Positions 1 through 6,023 of a stretch of DNA of 8,957 bases are shown piece after piece (the first letter of the stretch is position 1; each line of letters starts with the position of its first letter). Position numbers and translations under genes: made by a program. Below the pieces are notes generated by a model. It had not been told where the DNA came from. It made no database searches and saw only the letters and a program-made list of their open reading frames with translations. The DNA comes from Acidobacteriota bacterium (GTDB lineage: Bacteria > Acidobacteriota > Terriglobia > Terriglobales > Acidobacteriaceae): positions 1 through 8,957 of the forward strand of contig JAEKKE010000104.1 of assembly GCA_019510535.1 (NCBI GenBank). The letters run 5' to 3'.

Positions 1-163
1 GCAGGCGCTTCAACGACTGCCACAGCGCGGCGGCTCCTTCGTCCGCTGCGATCGGCCTTGCGTCGACCTGCGGGCGCGCCTGAAAGGCATGCGCGGCCGG
101 GATCGGCCCCGCAAGTAACACGGGAGTCAGCGCCAGTACAGTGAACCTTCTGACAAACGACAT
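1..163 (-). CDS. Exported protein, N-terminal fragment; probable PIG-L family deacetylase (runs off the left edge)
   Basis: Only the first 54 residues are in the window. The start is the ATG at 163-161, preceded by AAAGG (173-169) at 5 nt spacing. Another ATG at 176 is in a different frame and gives no signal sequence. Residues 1-26 form a Sec signal peptide: SFVRRF, then a hydrophobic core TVLALTPVLLAGPIPA, ending AAHA before FQA. The mature start contains DEGAAALWQSLKRL. From memory, that is the stretch found just before the metal-binding HPDDE motif in exported acidobacterial PIG-L (LmbE-like) zinc deacetylases, which remove N-acetyl groups from GlcNAc-type substrates. The catalytic HPDD motif itself lies beyond the edge, so the family call rests on this short stretch. 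It lies 59 nt downstream of the TonB receptor gene on the same strand and is probably co-transcribed with it. Signal peptide: confident. Family: moderate. Confidence 0.6.
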   Translation of the reverse strand, partial: MSFVRRFTVLALTPVLLAGPIPAAHAFQARPQVDARPIAADEGAAALWQSLKRL

Positions 164-183
164 AGGCACCTTTCATCTCCTTA

Positions 184-205
184 CGGCCGGATCGCGATCC
201 GGCCG
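184..205. repeat. 22-bp perfect palindrome between the receptor and deacetylase genes
   Basis: The sequence reads CGGCCGGATCG followed by its exact complement. As RNA it can form a 9-bp stem closed by a CGCG tetraloop. It lies 17 nt after the receptor stop codon and about 10 nt before the purine-rich ribosome-binding region of the downstream gene. No U-run follows on the minus strand (TAAGGAG comes next), so it does not look like a standard intrinsic terminator. It could protect the 3' end of the receptor message, modulate expression of the next gene, or bind a dimeric protein as DNA. Confidence 0.6.
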
Positions 206-222
206 CTTATCTTCACTCAAGA

Positions 223-3200
223 TCAGAAGTAGAACTTGGCAGCCATCTGTACCTGGCGTGCGTTGTTCACTACGCTGCTGATCTTTCCAAACGTACCTGG
301 TGTTGCAATGCTGGAAGCCGGAGCCGCCAGGTTGGGATGGTTGAACGCATTGAAGAACTCAAAGCGAAGCTCCAGCTTTCTGACATCAGTGAATTCGAAC
401 TGTTTGAAGACGCTGAGGTCTTCATTATGACGTCCTGGGCCTGCATAGGGACGCGGACGGCAGCTTCCAAAGGTACCTGTCGTCGGCTGAGCGAATGCTG
501 CCGGATTTAGATAACGACCTGTTGCCGATTGCGTGGTTAGAGCCAGCCGGTCACGCGTCGCTCCGGCAAAGCCCTCGGAGAGGCAGTTCGCATACGTGGC
601 ATGGTTAGAGCCCGTCTGCGTCAGGTCGGTTGCGGTGACGTTGAATGGATTACCCGCCTCCATCGTAACGATGGCATTGACCTGCCAGCCGCCAACCAGC
701 TTCGATGCCGTCGAGCCGTTGTTCAGCACCAGGCCGTTGCGGCCGATCGGCAGCTTCCATTGCGCATTGGCCACAAAACGATGGCGTTGATCGAAGGGCG
801 ACTGCGAGTACTCATGCGCATAGTCATAGGCATTTTGCGGCGTGGAACCTGCTGTGAGGTTGTCGGCGTAGTCGCTGAAGGCATGCGCCCAGGTATAGCT
901 GAACTGGTACGCCAGGCCATTCTTCATGGGACGACGCAGGCTGGCGACCAGACCGTGATAGTTGGTGTTGCCGTCATTGGTCGCCTTCTCCAGGAAGGCG
1001 TGCAAGCTGCCGGAGTTCAAGTTGGCATAGGGAAAGGCCACGGTCGGAGTTGTGCCCGTGAAACCGGTAATTAAACCCTGGTTGGCATTCCGCAGGCGGT
1101 TCATCTTGTGTCCGAAGTTCCCTACCCAGATGGTCTCCAACACCATGTTGCTGGGCAACTGAATTTGCGGTCCGAAGCTCATCTGTTGCACATAGCTGGT
1201 ACGTTGGTTCGGATCCTGCCAGTTTGACTTCTGGATGTAGAGCGGCGTTGTCGCATTGGCATACGTCGCTCCCGGGAAGCCATTCTGCAGGAAGAAGACC
1301 GGCGAGCTTCCGGAGGTTGTGCGAGAATCATTCACAAACTTCAGGAACGGCTGGTTCTGAGCCAACTGCGACTCAGACCCGATACGGTTGATGTACTGGT
1401 AGAAGACGCCGTATCCGCCACGTAGAACGATCTTGTCCGTCGCCTGGTAGCTGAAGCCGATGCGCGGAGCGAAGTTGTTCTTATCGGGGTCAATGAGAGC
1501 GCGTTGCGCCCATCCGCCACTACTCGCCAATGTCAGCGATCCGCCACTGGCAGTGTTGAAGTTCGAGAGCTGATTGGTGCGGTTGAGCATCGGCGAATAC
1601 AACTCATAGCGGGTTCCGTAGGTGATGGTCAGGTTCCGCGCTGCGCGCCACGTGTCCTGGCCAAAGAAGGAGTTTCCGTACAGGAAGTTGTGTACAACCA
1701 GAGCACTGTTGTAGATGGTCTGGTTCACATTCCCGAGCAGGAAGTCCGCGAAACCGAAACCGTTGCTGTTGGTAAAGATACCGGAGAAGGCCATGTAGCC
1801 CTGAGGTGCCTGCAGATCGAGGAAGGTCAACGTCGTGCGGTGATATTCGTAACCGAACATCAGGCTGTGATTGCCCTTCAGCTTCGTGAAGGTATCGAGA
1901 AACTGATAAACCTGCGCGACCTGGAACTGCGGACGAAACAGATCCACACCGATGCGGCGGAAGCCACCGGAGATATTCATCGGCGGCAGACCGGCGGAGT
2001 AGGAAGAGACCGGCACACCGGAGAGGCCGACGTCGCCGGCAGCCGAAGTCCCAAGGCTCAGCCCGATAGGATTGCTGTACGCCTTATCGCGGCTCCATCC
2101 GAATCGGGCCTGGTTTACCGCCGATGAGGAGAAAATGGTAGTCCAACCCAGGGCGAGGCCCTGGTTGCGGATCTTGTAGTCGGTAGCGAATCCGCCGTTG
2201 CCGACAGTCGCATTCGAGGTCCATGGCGGATCCTGACGATGCTGCTGCAGGAAGCTGTAACGTCCGAAGATCGAATGACGCTCACTGATCTTTTGGTCGA
2301 TGCGCGTATCAAACGAGTTCACCTGTTGCGGAAGCTGGTAGCTGAAACGGTAGTTATTCGAGCCATCCCAGTTTCCACCGGCTGACTGGATATTGTTGGG
2401 ATCGGGCAGCAATGCCAAAATACGGCGAGCTACAGGATCGATGCAGTTTGGGTTGACCACTTTGGCAGTGATGCATCCTGCCTGGCTGACTAACGCCGGT
2501 GTCGGGTTATAGGAAGTCACCTCGGTAAGATTGCCGGTCTTCATCGCTGCCGAGGGCACCACCGAGTACACGGTAGTTTGCTGGGTGCTGCGCAGCCCTT
2601 GATAGTCTCCGAAGAAGAACAGACGATCGTGACGAATCGGGCCACCGAAGGTTCCACCGAACTGGTTCTGACTGAAGTTGCCCTTCGCAACCTTGGGCGT
2701 TGCATGATTGTTCGCCCAACTATTGGCGTCGAAGACGCTGTTGCGGGCATACTCCCATGCACTGCCATGGAAGGCATTCGTACCGCTCTTGGTGGAGGCA
2801 TTCACCACCGCTCCGGCCGAGGTGCCGAACTCCACCGAGTAGGTACGTGTCTGCAGGCGGAACTCCTGAATCGCATCCGGCGGAGGCTGCACATTCTGTA
2901 CAGAACCCTCTTGGAGATTGGTCGATCCGGAGTTATTGTCTACGCCATCTAGGGCAAAGTAGTTCTGCGTCTCCAGGTTGCCATTGGAACTGAAACGGTC
3001 TGGCGCATTATTGGCCACGGCCGGATTCTTGAAGATGCCCGGCTCCAGGAGCGCCAGATCGGCATAACGGCGGGCGTTCAGAGGAAGATCGTTGATCTGG
3101 GTTGTGCTGACGACATTGCCTACATCAGCCGACTGCGTCTGCAGGCCCAGAACCTCGGCGCTAACCTCCACCGTGTCGTTCTGACTGCCCGCTTTTAGCT

Positions 3201-3567
3201 CAAAATCGACCTGCGCTCGGGTCTTGACGTGCACTTCGATTCCAGTCTGCTTCGAGGTACCAAAGCCGGGAGAGGCCACCTCCACCTCATACGTCCCCGG
3301 AATAAGAGCAAGCGCCTGGTACACGCCATCCTGGTTGGTTGTCAGCGTCGTGGTAACGCCGGTTGCTACGTTGCGGATGGTCACGGAAGCCCCGGCGATG
3401 ACGGCGCCGCTGACGTCGCGCGCCGTGCCGGTAATGGATCCATTGTCGAGCTGAGCATGGGCGTAGACGGCTCCGAGAAGAAGACACAGAGGAAGAAGGA
3501 GGCGAATCAGAACCGTCCGTTGAAAGATGTTGGAGAATGCGGGGACCACAGTGACAAACGAGCTCAT
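223..3567 (-). CDS. Oar-like TonB-dependent receptor with N-terminal carboxypeptidase-regulatory-like domain
   Basis: 1,114-residue outer-membrane protein expected to import a large ligand (probably a carbohydrate or glycoconjugate) using TonB energy. Residues 17-38 form a signal peptide (RTVLIRLLLPLCLLLGAVYAHA, cleaved before Q39). Residues about 44-126 are a carboxypeptidase-regulatory-like beta domain (GSITGTARDVSGAVIAGASV, then PGTYEVEVASPGF). Residues about 130-265 are a plug-like region with LPLNARRYADLALLEPG and FALDGVDNN. The motif TKSGTNAFHGSAWEYARN near 259-276 is typical of Oar-like receptors, and the rest is beta barrel. The C-terminus QVQMAAKFYF ends in the aromatic residue used for barrel assembly. 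Length is normal for the family. The start at 3567 is chosen over an in-frame ATG at 3630 because AGGAGG sits 6 nt before it and because the predicted leader hairpin occupies the extra 63 nt. No frameshift is seen. The upstream region holds its own promoter and LacI-type operators. Ligand unknown. Confidence 0.95.
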   Translation of the reverse strand: MSSFVTVVPAFSNIFQRTVLIRLLLPLCLLLGAVYAHAQLDNGSITGTARDVSGAVIAGASVTIRNVATGVTTTLTTNQDGVYQALALIPGTYEVEVASPGFGTSKQTGIEVHVKTRAQVDFELKAGSQNDTVEVSAEVLGLQTQSADVGNVVSTTQINDLPLNARRYADLALLEPGIFKNPAVANNAPDRFSSNGNLETQNYFALDGVDNNSGSTNLQEGSVQNVQPPPDAIQEFRLQTRTYSVEFGTSAGAVVNASTKSGTNAFHGSAWEYARNSVFDANSWANNHATPKVAKGNFSQNQFGGTFGGPIRHDRLFFFGDYQGLRSTQQTTVYSVVPSAAMKTGNLTEVTSYNPTPALVSQAGCITAKVVNPNCIDPVARRILALLPDPNNIQSAGGNWDGSNNYRFSYQLPQQVNSFDTRIDQKISERHSIFGRYSFLQQHRQDPPWTSNATVGNGGFATDYKIRNQGLALGWTTIFSSSAVNQARFGWSRDKAYSNPIGLSLGTSAAGDVGLSGVPVSSYSAGLPPMNISGGFRRIGVDLFRPQFQVAQVYQFLDTFTKLKGNHSLMFGYEYHRTTLTFLDLQAPQGYMAFSGIFTNSNGFGFADFLLGNVNQTIYNSALVVHNFLYGNSFFGQDTWRAARNLTITYGTRYELYSPMLNRTNQLSNFNTASGGSLTLASSGGWAQRALIDPDKNNFAPRIGFSYQATDKIVLRGGYGVFYQYINRIGSESQLAQNQPFLKFVNDSRTTSGSSPVFFLQNGFPGATYANATTPLYIQKSNWQDPNQRTSYVQQMSFGPQIQLPSNMVLETIWVGNFGHKMNRLRNANQGLITGFTGTTPTVAFPYANLNSGSLHAFLEKATNDGNTNYHGLVASLRRPMKNGLAYQFSYTWAHAFSDYADNLTAGSTPQNAYDYAHEYSQSPFDQRHRFVANAQWKLPIGRNGLVLNNGSTASKLVGGWQVNAIVTMEAGNPFNVTATDLTQTGSNHATYANCLSEGFAGATRDRLALTTQSATGRYLNPAAFAQPTTGTFGSCRPRPYAGPGRHNEDLSVFKQFEFTDVRKLELRFEFFNAFNHPNLAAPASSIATPGTFGKISSVVNNARQVQMAAKFYF

Positions 3568-3573
3568 CGACTG

Positions 3574-3579
3574 CCTCCT
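3574..3579 (-). promoter_or_regulatory. Shine-Dalgarno site of the TonB-dependent receptor
   Basis: A perfect AGGAGG lies 6 nt before the ATG at 3567-3565. This decides the start of the receptor gene: the in-frame ATG 63 nt further upstream lies inside the leader hairpin region and has no comparable site. Confidence 0.88.
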
Positions 3580-3592
3580 AAGGAACGGATTG

Positions 3593-3639
3593 ACCGGAAG
3601 AAGACCCTGCAACAAGGGTCGCGGAACCAAGCTTCCGGT
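3593..3639 (-). promoter_or_regulatory. Nested stem-loop in the receptor mRNA leader
   Basis: Two inverted repeats are nested. The outer arms are 3593-3600 and 3632-3639 (ACCGGAAG/CTTCCGGT, 8 bp). Inside them, GACCCT (3603-3608) pairs with AGGGTC (3615-3620) around a 6-nt loop. The structure ends 13 nt before the Shine-Dalgarno site and lies within the predicted 5' untranslated leader. It could stabilise the mRNA or influence translation. No U-tract follows, and no alternative pairing that would hide the ribosome site was found by eye. Pairing is seen in sequence; function is inference. Confidence 0.5.
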
Positions 3640-3643
3640 GTTC

Positions 3644-3657
3644 CGATATCGGTATCG
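3644..3657. promoter_or_regulatory. LacI-type operator, distal copy
   Basis: CGATA-TCGG-TATCG on the plus strand is an inverted repeat with 5-bp arms around TCGG and a central CG step, as LacI-family operators have. It matches its own reverse complement at 12 of 14 positions. It overlaps the neighbouring site 3656-3669 by 2 bp and has exactly the same TCGG centre, 12 bp away. It lies at or just downstream of the predicted transcription start of the receptor gene. The likely ligand is the LacI-family regulator encoded at 5760-4720; that link is inferred from proximity and site form. Confidence 0.55.
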
Positions 3658-3669
3658 TTATCGGTAACG
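3656..3669. promoter_or_regulatory. LacI-type operator overlapping the -10 region
   Basis: CGTTA-TCGG-TAACG on the plus strand has the GTTA-N4-TAAC form known for several LacI-family repressors (E. coli GntR sites have the form ATGTTA-N4-TAACAT). It matches its reverse complement at 12 of 14 positions. It overlaps the predicted -10 hexamer (3671-3666) and should cover the transcription start, a position suited to repression of the TonB-dependent receptor. It forms a tandem pair with 3644-3657. Confidence 0.62.
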
Positions 3670-3695
3670 TAAAGCCACCAAACTTTCTCTGTCAA
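3666..3695 (-). promoter_or_regulatory. Sigma70-like promoter of the TonB-dependent receptor
   Basis: On the minus strand a perfect -35 box TTGACA (3695-3690) is followed by an 18-bp spacer and a weak -10 box TACGTT (3671-3666); with a 17-bp spacer the -10 would be TTACGT. AT-rich sequence (AAATTTTTG) lies just upstream of the -35 box and may act as an UP-like element. The predicted start is near 3659, giving a leader of about 92 nt. The promoter lies in the 163-bp gap between kinase and receptor, so the receptor can be transcribed independently of the lacI-kinase message. Confidence 0.6.
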
Positions 3696-3730
3696 CAAAA
3701 ATTTATGGATTTCTTATCGGCTTTGACCCA

Positions 3731-4723
3731 CTATCCGCGCCGAACGGCCGTTCCCCGGCCAGTCTTCCATTGCGCCATATAGCGGCGAAACTCCTTCGGA
3801 TCGGGCAGACCATGCGCGCCCCCTGGGTAGGCCGCGGAGAGGCTTCCGCAGATATTTCCCGCCCGCAGGCAATCAGCCCAATCCGATCCGTGGAGAAAGG
3901 CATGTAGGAAACCGCCATCGAATGCGTCCCCAGCACCGGTCGCATCAACGACGGCGATCGGCAATGCCGGTTCCCGATAGATCTTGCCATCGGCCATCAG
4001 CATGGCGCCGCGGCGGCCAAGTTTGACGACAGGCACGCGGACCCACTCCTGCAGCTTCTCCAGCGCCCGCACGGCATCACTCGCCCCAGTGATGGCCTTC
4101 GCTTCGTTTTCGTTGGGAAAGATGAATTCGCAATGGCGCACGATGGAGTGGATCTGCGAGGGCGACAGATCGGGATTCCAGCCGAAGTCGGCGGAGACCG
4201 TGATGCCGGCTTCCCGCAACTGTTTCAACACCGGGATCCACTGCTTCGGGCGACGCAGGGCGCAAGCGAAGTGCACGTGCCTTGCGCGATGCAGCTTCTG
4301 TTGTACTGCCGGGCCGGAAAGCAAGTCCTCCAACCGCTGATTGATCGGATCGTGCGTCACCATCATCCGGTTGGAACGGTAGGCCATCGAGACCGTCAAC
4401 GCAGTGGCATAGTCTTTGTTGATCTCACAGGCGCTGACGTCCAACCCTTCCGCCATGAGGGCATTCCATGTGGGCAGACTCGCAGCGTCGGTTCCAACGC
4501 GAGTCACGATTCCGGTGGCAGAGCCGAGCCTGCTGGCGGCGATCGCTGCGCGGGCTAAGCCTCCGCCGGGAGCGATGAGGAAGCTATCGGTCTTTACCTC
4601 TTCGCCAAAACGCGGCTGGTTGCGCAACTGGTAGAAGATCATGTCGGAAAAGAACTCGCCAAAGATCACCAGGTCGAACTTCTTGGCAGCGCCAGTGCGC
4701 GTCTTTCTGCTGGTATCGCTCAT
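3731..4723 (-). CDS. PfkB-family (ribokinase-like) carbohydrate kinase
   Basis: 330-residue cytoplasmic ATP-dependent kinase that should phosphorylate a sugar or sugar derivative. The N-terminal strand DLVIFGEFFSDM (17-28) starts the Rossmann-like fold. The glycine-rich substrate region APGGGLARAAIAASRLGS is at 51-68. PNENEAKAITG (203-213) is the usual NxxE-type region before the nucleotide site. DATGAGDAFDGGF (260-272) is PfkB signature 2, with the anion hole GAG and catalytic base D266. Length is normal for the family. The start at 4723 gives a 4-nt ATGA overlap with the lacI stop and has AAGGA (4738-4734) 10 nt upstream; an in-frame ATG at 4753 would overlap lacI by 34 nt. In the first signature the Asn usual in ribokinases (GxxANxA) is Arg58 here, which may reflect an unusual substrate. 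Fructokinase, ribokinase, 2-keto-3-deoxygluconate kinase or an amino-sugar kinase cannot be told apart from sequence alone. Confidence 0.92.
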   Translation of the reverse strand: MSDTSRKTRTGAAKKFDLVIFGEFFSDMIFYQLRNQPRFGEEVKTDSFLIAPGGGLARAAIAASRLGSATGIVTRVGTDAASLPTWNALMAEGLDVSACEINKDYATALTVSMAYRSNRMMVTHDPINQRLEDLLSGPAVQQKLHRARHVHFACALRRPKQWIPVLKQLREAGITVSADFGWNPDLSPSQIHSIVRHCEFIFPNENEAKAITGASDAVRALEKLQEWVRVPVVKLGRRGAMLMADGKIYREPALPIAVVDATGAGDAFDGGFLHAFLHGSDWADCLRAGNICGSLSAAYPGGAHGLPDPKEFRRYMAQWKTGRGTAVRRG

Positions 4724-5760
4724 TTCGTCTTTTTCCTTTCCGTCGCGGCCCACTCACCTGTAGAGCTCCTTGGCACGATGCGCGGAGACAAAGAGACTGA
4801 GCGCTGTGCCGTTGCATTTCCCTTTTCCCCAATGCCGCGCAGGGCAATCTTGGCCGCCCGTTTTCCAAGCTCGCGGTATGCAAGATCAATGCTTGAGAGA
4901 GTAAGTCCCGTTTCGCAGAGGGGTAGCGTATTGCCGCAACCCAGAATGCGTAGCTGCCGTGGAATCTCCAGACCGGCCTCCAGGGCAGCATCCCTTACAC
5001 CCATTGCCTGCAGGTCGCTGTATGTCATCACTCCGTCTGGAACCGTCTTTGCCGCCATAAGCCGCTGCATTGCTTCGTAGCCGCTGCGATAGCCGGTATC
5101 TCCCGGCTGGGGCTCCAGAATCCACTCCTGTTTCACGGCAAGTTCCGCACTTCGCATCTCTTCCAGAAAGCCGGTGAATCGCATATCCCCAATGGGAGTA
5201 CGCGGTCCACGCAGATAGGCGATGCGCCGACATCGGTGCTCCAACAGGTGCTGTACGGCGATCTGCCCAACCTCAGTCTCCCGGGTCGCGACGCTGATCC
5301 CATTGAAGCGCGCAGGCGGATATCCGATCAATACTACGGGGACGGTTGTCGTTTCCAGCACCTGGGGCAGGTCGGAAGCATCTCCCCGCATGCAGAGCAG
5401 CAGTGCATCAACCTGCCTGGAAAGATGCAGCTCGGCCTCGCGCTCTTCCCGTTCCGCGTCGCCATCCGCTGACGTAATCGCGACACTATAGCCGTGGGGA
5501 CGTACACCTTCGTTCACGCCGGCGACTATCTGCGCCGCGGCGGGATCCTGCAACGAAGGAAGGGCCAGGCCAATGGTAAAGGTCTGGCCGGTCCTCAGAC
5601 CGCGCGCCGAGATATTGGGCCGGTAGTTGAGCTCCTGCACGCGCTTTAGAACACGTGCCTTGGTCTCTTCACTGACGTCGGTCTGGCCCCGAAGGACCTT
5701 CGAGATCGTCATCTTCGACAATTTCAGATCGTCTGCGATGTCCTGAAGACGGATCGCCAT
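4720..5760 (-). CDS. LacI-family transcriptional regulator
   Basis: 346-residue DNA-binding sugar sensor. Residues 1-49 are the LacI headpiece: helix-turn-helix IRLQDIADDLKLSKMTISKVLRG (3-25), then SEETKARVLKRVQELNYRPN. K16 and M17 occupy the positions of LacI Tyr17 and Gln18 that set operator specificity. The hinge ISARGLRTGQ (50-59) has the Ala and Leu (A52, L55) that insert in the minor groove. From about residue 60 (FTIGLALPSLQDP) to 330 is the periplasmic-binding-protein-like effector domain. Length is typical. The start at 5760 is the standard one for the family, though its ribosome site is weak (GGGG, 7 nt away). The stop overlaps the kinase start (ATGA), so the two are translationally coupled. 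The candidate target is the operator pair 3644-3669 before the receptor gene, and the effector may be the kinase substrate or product. No matching operator was found by eye before lacI itself. Confidence 0.95.
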   Translation of the reverse strand: MAIRLQDIADDLKLSKMTISKVLRGQTDVSEETKARVLKRVQELNYRPNISARGLRTGQTFTIGLALPSLQDPAAAQIVAGVNEGVRPHGYSVAITSADGDAEREEREAELHLSRQVDALLLCMRGDASDLPQVLETTTVPVVLIGYPPARFNGISVATRETEVGQIAVQHLLEHRCRRIAYLRGPRTPIGDMRFTGFLEEMRSAELAVKQEWILEPQPGDTGYRSGYEAMQRLMAAKTVPDGVMTYSDLQAMGVRDAALEAGLEIPRQLRILGCGNTLPLCETGLTLSSIDLAYRELGKRAAKIALRGIGEKGNATAQRSVSLSPRIVPRSSTGEWAATERKKTK

Positions 5761-5797
5761 GCACCAGCCCCGGATAAGGAAAGAATTGCCTCCATCC

Positions 5798-5912
5798 TAG
5801 AGCATTTTCCCTGTTACTGGGTATACCGGAAGAGAGGTGAGGTGGCGTTTTCATTCGGAAAACGCCCACGGGTGCGGAATCCCTACACTGCACCTACAGG
5901 GAAAATACTCTA
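5798..5912. repeat. 115-bp symmetric element with 17-nt terminal inverted repeats and TA ends (MITE-like or palindromic intergenic repeat)
   Basis: The left end TAGAGCATTTTCCCTGT (5798-5814) and the right end ACAGGGAAAATACTCTA (5896-5912) are inverted repeats matching at 16 of 17 positions. At the exact middle is a perfect 9-bp hairpin, GGCGTTTTC (5844-5852) and GAAAACGCC (5858-5866), with loop ATTCG. Outer repeats and inner hairpin share one centre at base 5855. The two connecting arms are each 29 nt but show little complementarity, apart from a self-palindrome GGTATACC at 5820-5827. Both ends are TA, as expected of elements mobilised by IS630/Tc1-type transposases, which duplicate TA. No transposase is encoded. 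The element ends 38 bp before the lacI start, so it lies in or near that gene's promoter and may supply or disrupt regulatory sequence. The inverted repeats are certain; mobility is inference. Confidence 0.6.
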
Positions 5913-5980
5913 ACCGAGATGCGCACAAACGTATGCAGACAACTGCGCTGAGACGATTTCTGGATCTCAACCCTGCAGAA

Positions 5981-6002
5981 GGGCGGAGCCTCGACTCCGC
6001 CC
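5981..6002 (-). terminator. GC-rich hairpin after the fucosidase gene, probable weak terminator
   Basis: GGGCGGAG (5981-5988) and CTCCGCCC (5995-6002) form a perfect 8-bp stem with a 6-nt loop, beginning 21 nt after the fucosidase stop codon. On the minus strand it is followed only by TTCT, so the U-run is poor. Read on the plus strand it is followed by CTTGCTTTCT, which is slightly better, but no plus-strand gene ends here. It probably marks the 3' end of the fucosidase transcript or limits readthrough into lacI. Confidence 0.5.
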
Positions 6003-6023
6003 CTTGCTTTCTACTCAAGGCGT

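Noticed and set aside
1504..2127. A 207-codon open frame on the plus strand, opposite the receptor gene
   Set aside because: It lies wholly antisense to a well-supported TonB-dependent receptor. The product has no recognisable domain and no ribosome site. Long antisense frames are expected in GC-rich coding DNA.
3568..3630. In-frame upstream ATG that would lengthen the receptor by 21 residues
   Set aside because: No ribosome site precedes it, it lies within the predicted leader hairpin, and the internal ATG has a perfect AGGAGG.
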